A stretch of 64,000 nucleotides of DNA from Alteribacter keqinensis (GCF_003710255.1 NZ_RHIB01000002.1:186001-250000), one strand, 5' to 3'. Positions 1 through 8,906 are shown, numbered from the stretch's first letter. Numbers and translations are program-made. Notes: generated by a model from the sequence alone, not told the origin.

Positions 1-1
1 C

Positions 2-802
2 GGTGTAGACGGCTGGCGTCTTGATGTGGCGAACGAAATTGACCACCAGTTCTGGCGCGAATTCCGGAACGTAGTCAAAAAGGCCAATCCGGAAGCCTAC
101 ATCCTCGGTGAAATCTGGCATAATTCCATGGCATGGCTTGAGGGAGACCAGTTTGACGCCGTTATGAACTACCCGGTCACAAACAGCATTCTTGAGTTTT
201 TTGCGAAGAAAACGATTGACGCGGAGAACTTTATGGGACGTCTTGATGCGATGCAGGTCGCCTACCCGAAACAGGCGAATGAGGTTGCTTTCAACCTTCT
301 CGACTCCCATGACACGCCCCGCCTGTTGACAATTGCTGATGGAGATAAAGATCTTATGAAGCTTGCGGCAACGTTCCAGCTTACCTACACCGGTGCGCCT
401 TGTATTTATTACGGTGACGAGGTGGGTATGGACGGGGGCAATGATCCAGACTGCCGGAAGCCGATGGTGTGGGATGAAGACCGTCAGGATAAAGAACTGT
501 TTGCCTTCTATAAGGATCTGATCGGGCTTCGCAAGGGGTACCGTGCGTTCCGTGACGGTTCATTCCGCTTCCTTTCGGCTGAAAAAGGCGAACAATTCGT
601 TGCCTACGAGCGCACCGATGACCGAAACCGTTTTATTGTTGTGCTCAACGGGGATGACGAGGAAAAGACCGTCAAACTCTCCGGTCTCAGTAAAGGAACG
701 TTCCGCCCGGTGTCTGACGGCAACGACGCTTATCCTGTCAAACGCGGCAAGCTTTCCGTAACCGTAGGCGGGAAAAAGTCTCTTATCCTAAAAGAACAAT
801 AA
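2..802 (+). CDS. Alpha-amylase family GH13 (neopullulanase/cyclomaltodextrinase-like), 3' part
   Basis: The reading frame is open from the window edge, so the N-terminal half is missing; 266 residues are visible. It starts with GVDGWRLDVANE, which is GH13 conserved region II with the nucleophile Asp. ILGEIW (about residues 34-39) carries the acid/base Glu, and NLLDSHDTPR (about 97-106) is region IV with the third catalytic Asp. The last 80 residues form the all-beta C domain. The VANEI spelling after the nucleophile is typical of neopullulanase, cyclomaltodextrinase and maltogenic amylase, which hydrolyse alpha-1,4 and often alpha-1,6 bonds in short maltodextrins. No signal peptide can be judged. 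It is followed by a strong terminator, so it is the last gene of its unit. The subfamily is an inference. Confidence 0.93.
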   Translation, partial: GVDGWRLDVANEIDHQFWREFRNVVKKANPEAYILGEIWHNSMAWLEGDQFDAVMNYPVTNSILEFFAKKTIDAENFMGRLDAMQVAYPKQANEVAFNLLDSHDTPRLLTIADGDKDLMKLAATFQLTYTGAPCIYYGDEVGMDGGNDPDCRKPMVWDEDRQDKELFAFYKDLIGLRKGYRAFRDGSFRFLSAEKGEQFVAYERTDDRNRFIVVLNGDDEEKTVKLSGLSKGTFRPVSDGNDAYPVKRGKLSVTVGGKKSLILKEQ

Positions 803-825
803 AATACCCCCAGTCCAGCAAACCG

Positions 826-864
826 AAAGCCGCCGGAGGATCTCCCATTCCTCCAGCGGCTTTT
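826..864 (+). terminator. Rho-independent terminator after the GH13 gene
   Basis: An inverted repeat AAAGCCGCCGGAGGA / TCCTCCAGCGGCTTTT begins about 24 nt after the stop codon. One unpaired base interrupts a 15-bp stem that ends in a T run. Confidence 0.85.
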
Positions 865-892
865 ACATTTCCCTGTTTGTGAACTAACCCAC

Positions 893-906
893 ACAGGGTC
901 AGACCC
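893..906. repeat. REP-like half-site (CAGGGTCAGACCCC type)
   Basis: The sequence ACAGGGTCAGACCCC-like core matches one arm of the palindromes at 2171-2210 and 8575-8618. Only one arm is present here, so it is a decayed or solo copy of the same family. Confidence 0.5.
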
Positions 907-2157
907 CACGTGAAGTATTGAGCATAAATATAAAGCCGGCAAGAGACTCCCGGGTCCTTGGAAAGAAATGCTCATAAACCATGATTCGTGAACCGTCTCC
1001 TCTCATTTGCAGCTTAAAAAACGAAAGAACCGCTTAAACCCTGACTTTCTGAGTTCCAGCGGTTTACGCTGAGTCTCCCAAACGCGCCCTCCCTCCCGAC
1101 ATCCCGGGATATCTTCCCCTGCATACCTAATGCCCTACATATTCGACTTTAATCGTAGTACCTCTCACACTCTCCTCGACTCTTTCATAATAATTACTAG
1201 GACTACCTATGTATTTTGACACTGTTCATAACCTCCCTGTCTACTACTTTATGCGTATAGGAACTCCCTCCCGTCCGACAATATCCCCCAAGTCTTTTGC
1301 CTTATTTCTTTACAAATTAACGTATTTAGTGGAAAAATCCTACAAATAAATTCACCTTTTCGTATTTCCTCAAACTTCTTTACTAGTTTTACAAATTTTC
1401 TGAATTCTTTAGCCTTATTTTGCTAAATTGCTAGTGATTTATTCCAAATTGTTCTATAAAATGCACATTAACAACACGAGGCTACTCAATAAGACAGTCC
1501 CGGTTAACAGAAAGGAGGATCAAGAGAGATAGAATGTCCCACAGATTTCACTGCAGGAAAAGTGATAGAACGTAAGGGCTGACAACACCTGCGTACGATT
1601 ATCGGGGAATTGAAGACAGTGATGGCACAAAATCCGAAGGCTGCTTCCTCAAGGAAATTGGAAGCCGCCGAAGTCTTCTGTGCTCTAAAGTGAACAAAAT
1701 AATGGAACATCCACCATTATCTGTTCACATGCTTCTTCAATGGTAATCGTTTTACACATTCAGCCAGGTTCAACAACATTCCGCTGTTATTCCTCCCATT
1801 TCAGCGTCTGTCGAACCCATCTATCGAATCAGGGCTTTCGTTGTTCCTGACAAAAGAACTACGGTAAGTCTCCTGTACTATGAAACCTGCCTCGTATCCA
1901 TGGAAAAGAGAACCGGCAACCACTATAAACAGCCTCCCCCCTCTCACTCTAACAGGCTGTTAATTGGACAAGCTGAGTTTCTTCCAATGGCGCTGAGACC
2001 GGTTTCCAACTGCACCACCAGCACAACTTCCACAAACGGCATCTTAGAATCAATCTTATCTAAAAAACGCAAACATCATCCAAATATCAGCGGCGACCCG
2101 TACATATTTATTCAGGCAAGTGCGGACAAGCCACCCGTTCAAGCTCTTACAATCATT

Positions 2158-2210
2158 CACAAAATGTTCAGGGGTCTGTCCCCGCAACATTTTGTGCGGG
2201 GACAGACCCC
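2158..2210. repeat. REP-like palindrome with two mutually exclusive hairpins
   Basis: Positions 2171-2186 and 2195-2210 form a perfect 16-bp stem (GGGGTCTGTCCCCGCA and its complement) around an 8-nt loop. A second perfect 11-bp inverted repeat, CACAAAATGTT at 2158-2168 with AACATTTTGTG at 2186-2196, overlaps the first stem, so only one of the two can form at a time. The element ends 33 nt before the protease start codon. There is no T run, so it is not a standard terminator. The core matches the elements at 893 and 8575, so it may simply be a dispersed repeat. Confidence 0.75.
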
Positions 2211-2243
2211 CGACAATTTCCAAAATAAGAAGGAGTGATTGAT

Positions 2244-5200
2244 TTGCCGAAGAAACGAACGATACGCCAGTGGATCATCTTTACGATGATATTCGCTTTA
2301 ATGATTCCGATGTTACTGCCTCAGCATGCGAGTGCCCAGTCAGCGAGCGCCGGTGACGGAGCAGCCACATCTTACTTACAGGAAACAAATAAAGACGCTG
2401 CCGTTGAAATCAGCAGCGATGTAATAAAAGAATTCCAGGATGAGAGATTCGTCTCCTTCCTCGTTAAGATGAAAGATCAGGTCGACGCAGAACAAGTAGC
2501 AGCAGACGTAGCGAGCAATAAAATCCAAATCGCCAACACGTCTGACGTAACACTCGCTCAACGTACAGCGATTGTTTCCGAACTTCGCTCAACGCAAATG
2601 GAGTCCCAAAAGGAACTCAAAGCCTTCCTCGAAAAAGAGCAGGCAGCCGGTAACGTAGAAAGCTTCCAGTCTTTCTATATCGTTAACGGACTTGAGGTTA
2701 CCGCTACAAAAGAAGTTCTTGAATCTTTGAAAGGATTTTCAGAGATTGCTGAAATCACACCAAACGAAACATTCCAGATCCTTAGTGCAGGCGGCCCTGA
2801 CCTTAAAGCGGAAGGCGCCCCAGCATCCACTCCAGAAACACAAAACGAAAACGTGGAGTGGAACATCGAACAGATCGGTGCTCATGAAGTATGGGACATG
2901 GGAATCGACGGTCAGGGAATCGTCGTTGCCAACATGGACACCGGTGTTCAGTGGGATCACCCGGCACTGAAAGAACAGTACCGCGGATATGACTCAGCAA
3001 CTGACTCCGTTGACCACACCTTCAACTTCTTTGACGCCGTTAACGGCCAGCAAGCTTCCTATGACGATCACGGTCACGGAACGCACGTAAACGGTACAAC
3101 TCTTGGTGCTGAATCAAACGGCACAAACAAAATCGGTGTGGCACCTGGTGCCGAGTGGATCGCAGTTAAGATTCTTGCTGCTTCAGGCGGCGGTACACAG
3201 GCCAACATCCTTGCAGGTGGACAGTGGGTCCTGGCGCCAACTGACGCAGCCGGCAACCCTCACCCTGAAATGGCTCCGGACGTTGTTAACAACTCATGGG
3301 GCGGCGCTGGCGGAATGAACGAATGGTTCCGTCCGATGGTACAAAACTGGCAGGCAGCCGGAATCTTCCCGGTATTCGCATCCGGTAACACAGCAGGTCC
3401 TGGAACAGTAGGCGTTCCTGCAAACTATCCTGAATCCTACGCAGTAGGTGCCACTGATTCAAGCATGAACCTTGCCAGCTTCTCATCCCAGGGACCATCT
3501 CCATACGGTGAAATGAAGCCTGATGTGAGTGCTCCTGGTGTAAACATCCGTTCAGCAGTTCCAGGATCCAACTATGCAGGCGGCTGGAATGGTACATCCA
3601 TGGCATCGCCACACGTAGCTGGATTAGTAGCTTTAATCAAACAGGTAAACTCTGATCTTTCCCATGACGACATTGCTGAGATTATCGAAGACACAGCAAC
3701 ACCACGCACGAACAGTCAGTACCCTGAAGCTCCGAACAACGGATTCGGACATGGGATTATCAACGCTTACGATGCAGTAGCCGGTATTCTTGACGGCCTA
3801 GGAAGCATTGCCGGTACAGTCCTTCAGGATGGTGAAGACACTGAAGCACCGACGTACCAGCACACAGCTCCTGCTGAAACATACGAAGGCCTGAACCTTC
3901 CACTTGAGATCCACGTTCAGGATAACGTAAGCATCACAGACGTTACGCTTTCTTTTGAAAAAGACGGCGAATGGCACGAGCTTGATGCATCACGCTCAAG
4001 CGGAAACTACCGCGACGCCACGTACACGGTATCCATCCCGGGCTCAGACATTGACGCACCGGCAGTAGAATACTTCTTTACGATCGACGATTTCGGCGGC
4101 AACACCGTTGAAACAGAAGTGTATGAAGTTGCTGTAAACGAAGCCATCTCCACAGGCTACTTCCAGGACTTCTCAAGCAACCCGATCGGCTGGATGAGCT
4201 TCGGCGAAAATGACAGCTGGGATTGGGGCGCACCGACTTCCGGACCGGGTGAAGCCTACACTGGCGACAACGTGTACGCGACGAACCTTGCCGGTGACTA
4301 CGGCAACAACATGAACGCAACACTCATTATGCCTCCGGTACAAGTTCCTGATGAAGGCGACTTCTACCTCGAGTACAAAGAGTGGTTCAACTTTGAAAAC
4401 AACTACGACTACGGCTACCTTGTTGTTTCCACAGACGGCATGGACACGTGGGACACCCTTCGCACCGTTACCAATCAATCCGGCGGCTGGGTTGACACAT
4501 CCATCGACTTGAGCGAATACGCTGGTGAGCGCATCGTTGTCGGCTATAACGCCTACTCCGACTTCATCATCGTCCGCCCAGGCTGGTATATCGACCACGT
4601 TTCCCTTACAGATGAAGCAACAGGCACTGACGATTTCGGCGGCTCTATCGGCATCATCGACTCCGGCATCAGCTTCAGTCAGATGATGATGGCTCCAATG
4701 AACCAAGGCATCGGCAGTAGTAATGCACCAGGTCTGGCCAAAAAACAGACAGATCCTTCGCTGCACGTTGCTCCATCAGGCAAAGAAGCGAAGTTTACAC
4801 CACCGGGACATCGCGACGGTAAGCCAGGCAAAGGCAAAGGTCGCGACGGCAATTCCGACAATGATGATCCTGTAGTAGAAGACACTAGCGGACTTCCATT
4901 GCATGCAACAGTATCTGTTCTTGAATCCGGACGTTCGGTTCAGACAAACCCGGCTGACGGAAGCTACAGCATGATGCACCCTGCCGGTGACTTCACGGTC
5001 CGCGCAGAAGCATACGGTTTCCACACAGCTCAGGAGAGCGTTGTTGTAGAAGCTGACGAAACCGCTGAAGTTCACTTCGTCCTGGACGAGCTGGACAGCG
5101 GTACTGTTTCCGGTACAGTAACAAACGCAGCAACTGACGAGCCAATTGAAGGCGCAACTCTTCTATTAAAAGAAGACCCACGCGTTTCACCTGCTCACAC

Positions 5201-6680
5201 AGATGAAAACGGTGAATTCTTAATCGACGCTTACGAAGGAACGTACACGCTTCAAGTATTCGCTCCATCGTTCTACAGTGACGAAACAGAAGTGACAATC
5301 ACTGGCGACGAAGTAACAACAGCTGACTTCAGCCTCACTCCGTTCATCGGTTTCCCGGGCGAAATCGGCTACGATGACGGTACAGCTGAAAACGCACGTG
5401 CATTCTTTGACGCAGGCAACGGCTGGGCTGTCCGAATGAGCCTTGAAGAAGGCCAGGACAGTGCCCTTATCACAGGCGGACTGTTCCGCTTCTGGGATAC
5501 GGAATGGCCTGTACCAGGCGGAACTGAGTTCCAGGTTGCTGTCTATGACGCAACAGGATCAAACGGTGCTCCTGGAAACATGATCGCAGGACCGGTTAAT
5601 GCTGAAGCGAACCGTGACGGTACGTGGACGCAGGTTGACCTGTCAAGCGAAGGTGTTGTTGTAGAAGGAGACTTCTACATGATGTACATCCAGACTCAGC
5701 CAAACCCTTACGCTCCAGGCCTTGGAACAGATGAAGACGGTCCATACGCCGAGCGCAGCTGGCAGTATGTCGGCGGATCCTTCAGCCAGTCTCCTGCAGC
5801 TGAAGGAAACTACATGATCCGTGCCCTTGTAAACTACGAGGTAACGGTTCCTGAAATCACGTCTCCAGAAGACGGATTGCACACGAACGAAGATAGTGTA
5901 ACAGTTGAAGGTCAGGCGTCTCCTGGTGTAGACGTTCACGTTTCCAACAACGGTGAAGAAGTGGCTCACACGACTGCAGATGACAATGGTCATTTCGCAA
6001 CTGACGTGTCCCTTACTGCCGGCGAAAACGTTCTGACTGCTGCAGCAAGCACAGAGAACGGCCGCACCGGTGAATCTGCTCCTGTCACTGTCATCCTTGA
6101 TCAGGACTCTCCAGAGCTTGTTGTCACAAGCCCTGCTGACGGCGACCGCGTAAACACGGAAACGGTTCGTGTTCAAGGACAGGCAATTGACGAGAACCTT
6201 CGCCGCGTTAACGTCAACGGTCAGCGTGCTGACATTGACGAAGAAGGAAACTTTAACCACCGTCTCCTTCTTGATGAAGGTGCAAACGACATCCGCGTCG
6301 TTGCCATCGACCACGCGGGTAACCGTACAGTCGAGAACATGACCATTTACGCAAACTTCGGTGACTATGAAATTACGAATGTAACACCGGAAGAAGACAT
6401 GAATCTGAACGCCGGTGAAACGGTTCTGATCAGCTTCAACGCTGAAGAAGGACTCGACGCATCATTCGTCATCCTCATGCCATTGACGAACCTGCCATCA
6501 GCTCAAAACGCAACTGAGCTGCCAATGCAGGAACAGTCTCCTGGCTACTACGTCGGTTATTACACAGCAACCTCTAACGTAGAAGCACCAGGCGCTGAAG
6601 TCGAAGTCATCGTACGCGACGACTACGGCAATGAAGAACGTGAAAGAGCAGCAGGTAAGCTTTACATTAACGTAGAGTAA
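2244..6680 (+). CDS. bpr: Secreted subtilisin-family serine protease, bacillopeptidase F type
   Basis: This is a 1478-residue exported S8 protease. I choose the TTG at 2244 because AAGGAG at 2230-2235 lies 8 nt upstream; the in-frame GTG at 2235 overlaps that site. A signal peptide (KKR start, hydrophobic core, ASA cleavage near residue 31) is followed by an I9 inhibitor propeptide (about 60-180). The catalytic domain has Asp about 232 (DTGVQW), His about 278 (HGHGTH), the oxyanion Asn in VNNSWG and Ser about 452 (GTSMASPH). Downstream lie a MAM/immune-inhibitor-A-like beta domain (about 640-790), a Gly/Lys/Asp-rich linker, carboxypeptidase-regulatory-like repeats (about 880-1030) and Ig-like glucodextranase-type repeats (about 1200-1380). 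Length and order match B. subtilis Bpr (1433 aa). It is very acidic, as expected of a halophile or alkaliphile enzyme. DegS-DegU, encoded in this window, controls such proteases in B. subtilis; no DegU site was identified here. Confidence 0.9.
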   Translation: MPKKRTIRQWIIFTMIFALMIPMLLPQHASAQSASAGDGAATSYLQETNKDAAVEISSDVIKEFQDERFVSFLVKMKDQVDAEQVAADVASNKIQIANTSDVTLAQRTAIVSELRSTQMESQKELKAFLEKEQAAGNVESFQSFYIVNGLEVTATKEVLESLKGFSEIAEITPNETFQILSAGGPDLKAEGAPASTPETQNENVEWNIEQIGAHEVWDMGIDGQGIVVANMDTGVQWDHPALKEQYRGYDSATDSVDHTFNFFDAVNGQQASYDDHGHGTHVNGTTLGAESNGTNKIGVAPGAEWIAVKILAASGGGTQANILAGGQWVLAPTDAAGNPHPEMAPDVVNNSWGGAGGMNEWFRPMVQNWQAAGIFPVFASGNTAGPGTVGVPANYPESYAVGATDSSMNLASFSSQGPSPYGEMKPDVSAPGVNIRSAVPGSNYAGGWNGTSMASPHVAGLVALIKQVNSDLSHDDIAEIIEDTATPRTNSQYPEAPNNGFGHGIINAYDAVAGILDGLGSIAGTVLQDGEDTEAPTYQHTAPAETYEGLNLPLEIHVQDNVSITDVTLSFEKDGEWHELDASRSSGNYRDATYTVSIPGSDIDAPAVEYFFTIDDFGGNTVETEVYEVAVNEAISTGYFQDFSSNPIGWMSFGENDSWDWGAPTSGPGEAYTGDNVYATNLAGDYGNNMNATLIMPPVQVPDEGDFYLEYKEWFNFENNYDYGYLVVSTDGMDTWDTLRTVTNQSGGWVDTSIDLSEYAGERIVVGYNAYSDFIIVRPGWYIDHVSLTDEATGTDDFGGSIGIIDSGISFSQMMMAPMNQGIGSSNAPGLAKKQTDPSLHVAPSGKEAKFTPPGHRDGKPGKGKGRDGNSDNDDPVVEDTSGLPLHATVSVLESGRSVQTNPADGSYSMMHPAGDFTVRAEAYGFHTAQESVVVEADETAEVHFVLDELDSGTVSGTVTNAATDEPIEGATLLLKEDPRVSPAHTDENGEFLIDAYEGTYTLQVFAPSFYSDETEVTITGDEVTTADFSLTPFIGFPGEIGYDDGTAENARAFFDAGNGWAVRMSLEEGQDSALITGGLFRFWDTEWPVPGGTEFQVAVYDATGSNGAPGNMIAGPVNAEANRDGTWTQVDLSSEGVVVEGDFYMMYIQTQPNPYAPGLGTDEDGPYAERSWQYVGGSFSQSPAAEGNYMIRALVNYEVTVPEITSPEDGLHTNEDSVTVEGQASPGVDVHVSNNGEEVAHTTADDNGHFATDVSLTAGENVLTAAASTENGRTGESAPVTVILDQDSPELVVTSPADGDRVNTETVRVQGQAIDENLRRVNVNGQRADIDEEGNFNHRLLLDEGANDIRVVAIDHAGNRTVENMTIYANFGDYEITNVTPEEDMNLNAGETVLISFNAEEGLDASFVILMPLTNLPSAQNATELPMQEQSPGYYVGYYTATSNVEAPGAEVEVIVRDDYGNEERERAAGKLYINVE

Positions 6681-6695
6681 CCTCAAACTGAAGAA

Positions 6696-6730
6696 AAGGA
6701 TGCCCGCCGGGTGGCGGGCATCCTTTTTTT
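6696..6730 (+). terminator. Rho-independent terminator of the protease gene
   Basis: AAGGATGCCCGCC / GGCGGGCATCCTT forms a 13-bp stem with a GGGT loop, followed by a run of seven T, 15 nt after the stop codon. Confidence 0.92.
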
Positions 6731-6764
6731 GTGCGGGATTGGGAAAGTTTGGGGAGCAGATTTC

Positions 6765-6822
6765 CAATTCTTAATGTTGAGGGGGCAATTCTTAATATAG
6801 AGGGAACATATCTTAATGAAAA
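6765..6822. repeat. 21-nt periodic intergenic array, short copy
   Basis: CTTAA recurs at 6770, 6791 and 6812, exactly 21 nt apart, inside units of the form CAATTCTTAATNNNGAGGG. It belongs to the same family as the array at 6884-6981 but is out of phase with it. Confidence 0.65.
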
Positions 6823-6883
6823 AGTTCAAAAAATGTTTTTCGCTGGTGTCTGGTGTTTGAAAAAGTTGCATTTGGAAATAAAT

Positions 6884-6981
6884 TGGATCCGGATCTGGTT
6901 ATCTTAACAAAAATCCTTCATATCTTAATAAAAATCCAGCATAACTTTACACAAAACCTTCATATCTTTACATTCGCCCGC
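6884..6981 (-). repeat. 21-nt periodic intergenic array, copy 1
   Basis: Units of exactly 21 nt run from 6901: ATCTTAACAAAAATCCTTCAT-like, next at 6922, 6943 and 6964. The reverse complement ends in TTAAGATAACCAGATCC, the same terminal segment as the arrays at 14506 and 16494, so this copy is inverted relative to those. It lies between the convergent protease and thioesterase genes. Confidence 0.75.
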
Positions 6982-7016
6982 AAAAAAACGTGCCGGATCG
7001 AATGTGATCCGGCACG
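6982..7016 (-). terminator. Terminator of the thioesterase gene
   Basis: On the minus strand CGTGCCGGATC / GATCCGGCACG forms an 11-bp stem followed by seven T, just beyond the stop codon of the thioesterase gene. Confidence 0.88.
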
Positions 7017-7024
7017 CCCAACAA

Positions 7025-7546
7025 CTACCCCTGCTCCCAAAGACGCTTCGTCGTTAAATAAGAAGCGAGCTCCTTGCTTTCCTCCCGGCGTTTTTTCCGG
7101 GCTTCGAGGCGGACGGGGGCTGTTTCGTGAAGCTTCTTCTCTTCGTCCGTTTCCGGGACAACCTTTGGAACCGGCACCTTCTTTTTGTTTTCGTCCAGGG
7201 CGACGAAGCTTAAAAAGGCGGTAGCGGCGATCCGGCGTTCACCGTCCAGTAAATGTTCTGCTACTACTTTCACAAAGACTTCCATTGAGCTCTTGCCAGT
7301 CCACGTCACGAATGACTCGAGACATACCGAATCGGACGGAACGATCGGTGTTAAAAAGTCCACGGAGTCGGTGCTCGCTGTCACCACAGGCATCCGCGCA
7401 TGCCTGATCGCAGAGAGTGATGCCACGTCGTCAATGAAGCTCATCAATTTTCCACCAAATAAGGTGTCGTGATTGTTTGTATCGCTCGGGAACACGTGGG
7501 CGGTTTTGATTACCCGCGATTCCTTGCATGTTTTTGTGTCTGTCAT
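7025..7546 (-). CDS. Acyl-CoA thioesterase, hotdog fold (YkhA type)
   Basis: The 173-residue protein starts at the ATG at 7546, preceded by AAAGGGG with 8-nt spacing; an in-frame start 16 codons upstream lacks a ribosome site. The N-terminal part shows the YkhA/BFIT-type hotdog signature HVFPSDTNNHDTLFGGKLM with the Asn-His-Asp catalytic segment, followed by MSFIDDVASLSA. Single-domain proteins of this length hydrolyse medium- to long-chain acyl-CoA in the cytoplasm and work as oligomers. The last 45 residues are a charged Lys/Arg/Glu-rich tail. It runs as a single gene with its own terminator; the glucokinase-like gene upstream on the same strand ends 65 nt before its start, so co-transcription is possible. 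The exact acyl substrate cannot be told from the sequence. Confidence 0.9.
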   Translation of the reverse strand: MTDTKTCKESRVIKTAHVFPSDTNNHDTLFGGKLMSFIDDVASLSAIRHARMPVVTASTDSVDFLTPIVPSDSVCLESFVTWTGKSSMEVFVKVVAEHLLDGERRIAATAFLSFVALDENKKKVPVPKVVPETDEEKKLHETAPVRLEARKKRREESKELASYLTTKRLWEQG

Positions 7547-7611
7547 TTGGATGACCCCTTTCGCGTCTACGTTTAATATGAAAAAGAATACCACGAACGA
7601 TACGCGAAAAG

Positions 7612-8514
7612 CTATTTTATTCGTTTCACAACGGGTAAAAGTGCGGCGCCGATCACACCGGCATCGGTTCCGAGACCGGCTTTCTTCATATTAATATAGA
7701 ACCTCATACTCGGATAAAGAAGAGGGGTGACTTTCTCTTTGAGAAGGGGCAGGACGGACGCCTGCTCCATGACCCCGCCGCCGAAAACGAGGACGGCCGG
7801 ATTGAAGCTGTTCATCAGGTTGGCGACACCGATGGCAAGGTAGCCGATGGCTTCGTCGATGATTGCCTGAGCAACATCATCTCCATCAGAGGCACGTTCG
7901 AAAACGTCTTTCGCGCCCCCAGTCAAGCCGAGCCGCTCTGCTCCGAGACGGCCGATTGCCGTACCGGAAGCCAGTGCCTCAAGAGCTCCCGGGTTCAGGG
8001 TGCCGTGCTGATCCCCCCCGGGCTGAACAATCATGTTGCCGATTTCTCCCGCATTGCCCTGTGCTCCGATAAAAAGCAGGCCGTTCAGGACAATTCCGGC
8101 ACCGATGCCGGTACTTACAGTTATGTAGATCACACTGTCTTCGTTTCGCCCCGCGCCGAACCGGGATTCAGCAAGGGCCGCAGCATTCGCATCGTTATCG
8201 AGGGTTACCTTCTTCCCTGTCCGTCCGCTTATGCGCTGTGCGATGGGCACATTTCTCCATCCGGGAAGGTTCGGCGGATCAAGGATCAAACCGTTGAACG
8301 GATCCAAAGGACCCGGTGCCCCAAGGCCGATTCCTTCAGCATGCTCATCGCCCTGTACACGCTCAATCATTCCGCAGACTTTGTTTAGGAAAAATTCAAA
8401 TCCAAGCTCCGGCTCCGTCGCCGCCTTTTCATGAGCAAGAACCTCCCCTCCTTCGTTTACAAGGGCGACCCTCACACTCGTGCCGCCCAGATCAATTCCA
8501 ATCGTCTTCTTCAC
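7612..8514 (-). CDS. ROK-family sugar kinase, glucokinase-like, lacking the zinc motif
   Basis: This is a 300-residue ROK protein. I prefer the GTG at 8514 (AGGTGG 7 nt upstream) over the GTG at 8520, which touches that site. The N-terminus has the phosphate-1 motif GIDLGGTSVR; ITVSTGIGAG and VFGGGVM are the phosphate-2 and adenosine regions. The DNDANAA segment carries the catalytic Asp. The region that in ROK glucokinases holds a structural zinc site (GEIGH...CxCGxxGCxE) reads GEIGNM...GGDQHGTLNPGALEALASG, so the His and all three Cys are gone. It would phosphorylate glucose or a related sugar with ATP in the cytoplasm, but the missing zinc site makes substrate identity uncertain. No regulatory HTH is present, so it is an enzyme rather than a ROK repressor. 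Confidence 0.85.
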   Translation of the reverse strand: MKKTIGIDLGGTSVRVALVNEGGEVLAHEKAATEPELGFEFFLNKVCGMIERVQGDEHAEGIGLGAPGPLDPFNGLILDPPNLPGWRNVPIAQRISGRTGKKVTLDNDANAAALAESRFGAGRNEDSVIYITVSTGIGAGIVLNGLLFIGAQGNAGEIGNMIVQPGGDQHGTLNPGALEALASGTAIGRLGAERLGLTGGAKDVFERASDGDDVAQAIIDEAIGYLAIGVANLMNSFNPAVLVFGGGVMEQASVLPLLKEKVTPLLYPSMRFYINMKKAGLGTDAGVIGAALLPVVKRIK

Positions 8515-8570
8515 AGCCACACCACCTCATCATTCATTCTCCTCCCCATTATACAATTTCCCACAAAATC

Positions 8571-8630
8571 GTGCGGGGTCTGACCCTGTGTTCAAGGGTG
8601 AACACAGGGTCAGACCCCGTACGGTCCTCG
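8571..8630. repeat. REP-like palindrome, GGGGTCTGACCCTGTG type
   Basis: Positions 8575-8594 and 8599-8618 form a perfect 20-bp stem with a 4-nt AGGG loop. The core GGGGTCTGACCC matches the elements at 893 and 2171. It lies between the divergent kinase and transporter genes, upstream of the transporter promoter. Confidence 0.85.
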
Positions 8631-8706
8631 CACACCCCCTTTCCCACACCTTCCAAAGCTTCCATTAATAAAATTCACAATTTCGTAATATTTTCTTTAC
8701 AATCTA

Positions 8707-8734
8707 TTGTAAACGCTTTTATTTGTGCTATAAT
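8707..8734 (+). promoter_or_regulatory. Sigma-A-type promoter of the transporter operon with overlapping CRE
   Basis: A perfect TATAAT at 8729-8734 has TTGTAA at 8707-8712 as -35, spacing 16. TGTAAACGCTTTTA at 8708-8721 matches the CcpA operator consensus TGWAANCGNTNWCA at all but one fixed position and covers the -35, so catabolite repression is likely. Confidence 0.7.
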
Positions 8735-8763
8735 TTAGATAAATTCAAATCGGAATTAAGGGA

Positions 8764-8848
8764 AGAGAAGATGAGATCACCCTTAAGGACGACTGGTACG
8801 TTATCTTGCTACCAGTGTGTCCTTGGGTACCTGTCTTCTCTTTTTTTA
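8764..8848 (+). promoter_or_regulatory. Leader terminator, candidate GlpP-controlled attenuator
   Basis: The leader folds into one long stem. AGAGAAGA (8764-8771) pairs with TCTTCTCT (8834-8841), ACCC-AAGGAC pairs with GTCCTT-GGGT, and CTGGTA pairs with TACCAG, followed by T7. It lies between the promoter and the first gene, so it would stop transcription unless overridden. The operon ends with a GlpP gene, and B. subtilis GlpP antiterminates glp leaders of this inverted-repeat type in response to glycerol-3-phosphate. That this leader is a GlpP target is an inference. Confidence 0.75.
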
Positions 8849-8855
8849 TTCCTTA

Positions 8856-8869
8856 TGAAAACGCTAACA
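8856..8869 (+). promoter_or_regulatory. CRE (CcpA operator) between leader terminator and first gene
   Basis: TGAAAACGCTAACA matches the CRE consensus TGWAANCGNTNWCA at every position. Its place downstream of the promoter fits a CcpA roadblock. Confidence 0.75.
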
Positions 8870-8906
8870 TTTTAGCGAAATACTAAATGGATGGAGGTTT
8901 CTTTCT

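Larger units (their letters stand above)
803..2243. other. Long gene-free region upstream of the protease
   Basis: About 1.4 kb holds no convincing gene on either strand. It contains the GH13 terminator, a REP-like half-site at 893-906, a hairpin with arms AACCGCT/AGCGGTT around 1029-1066, a strongly A+T-rich stretch from about 1130 to 1480, and a REP-like double hairpin at 2158-2210. The segment 1500-1720 has short plus-strand open stretches broken by stops and may be the remnant of a gene. I do not recognise it. The protease promoter must lie here but I cannot fix it. Confidence 0.5.

Noticed and set aside
1504-1720. Possible small gene or structured RNA upstream of the protease
   Set aside because: Short frames on both strands are broken by stops, and I could not match the sequence to any riboswitch or T-box pattern.
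1900-2238. 112-residue plus-strand open frame before the protease
   Set aside because: It has no ribosome site, low-complexity composition, and runs straight through the REP-like palindrome; it looks non-coding.
4173-6314. Long minus-strand open frames inside the protease gene
   Set aside because: They are antisense shadows of a strongly codon-biased gene; no ribosome sites or domains.
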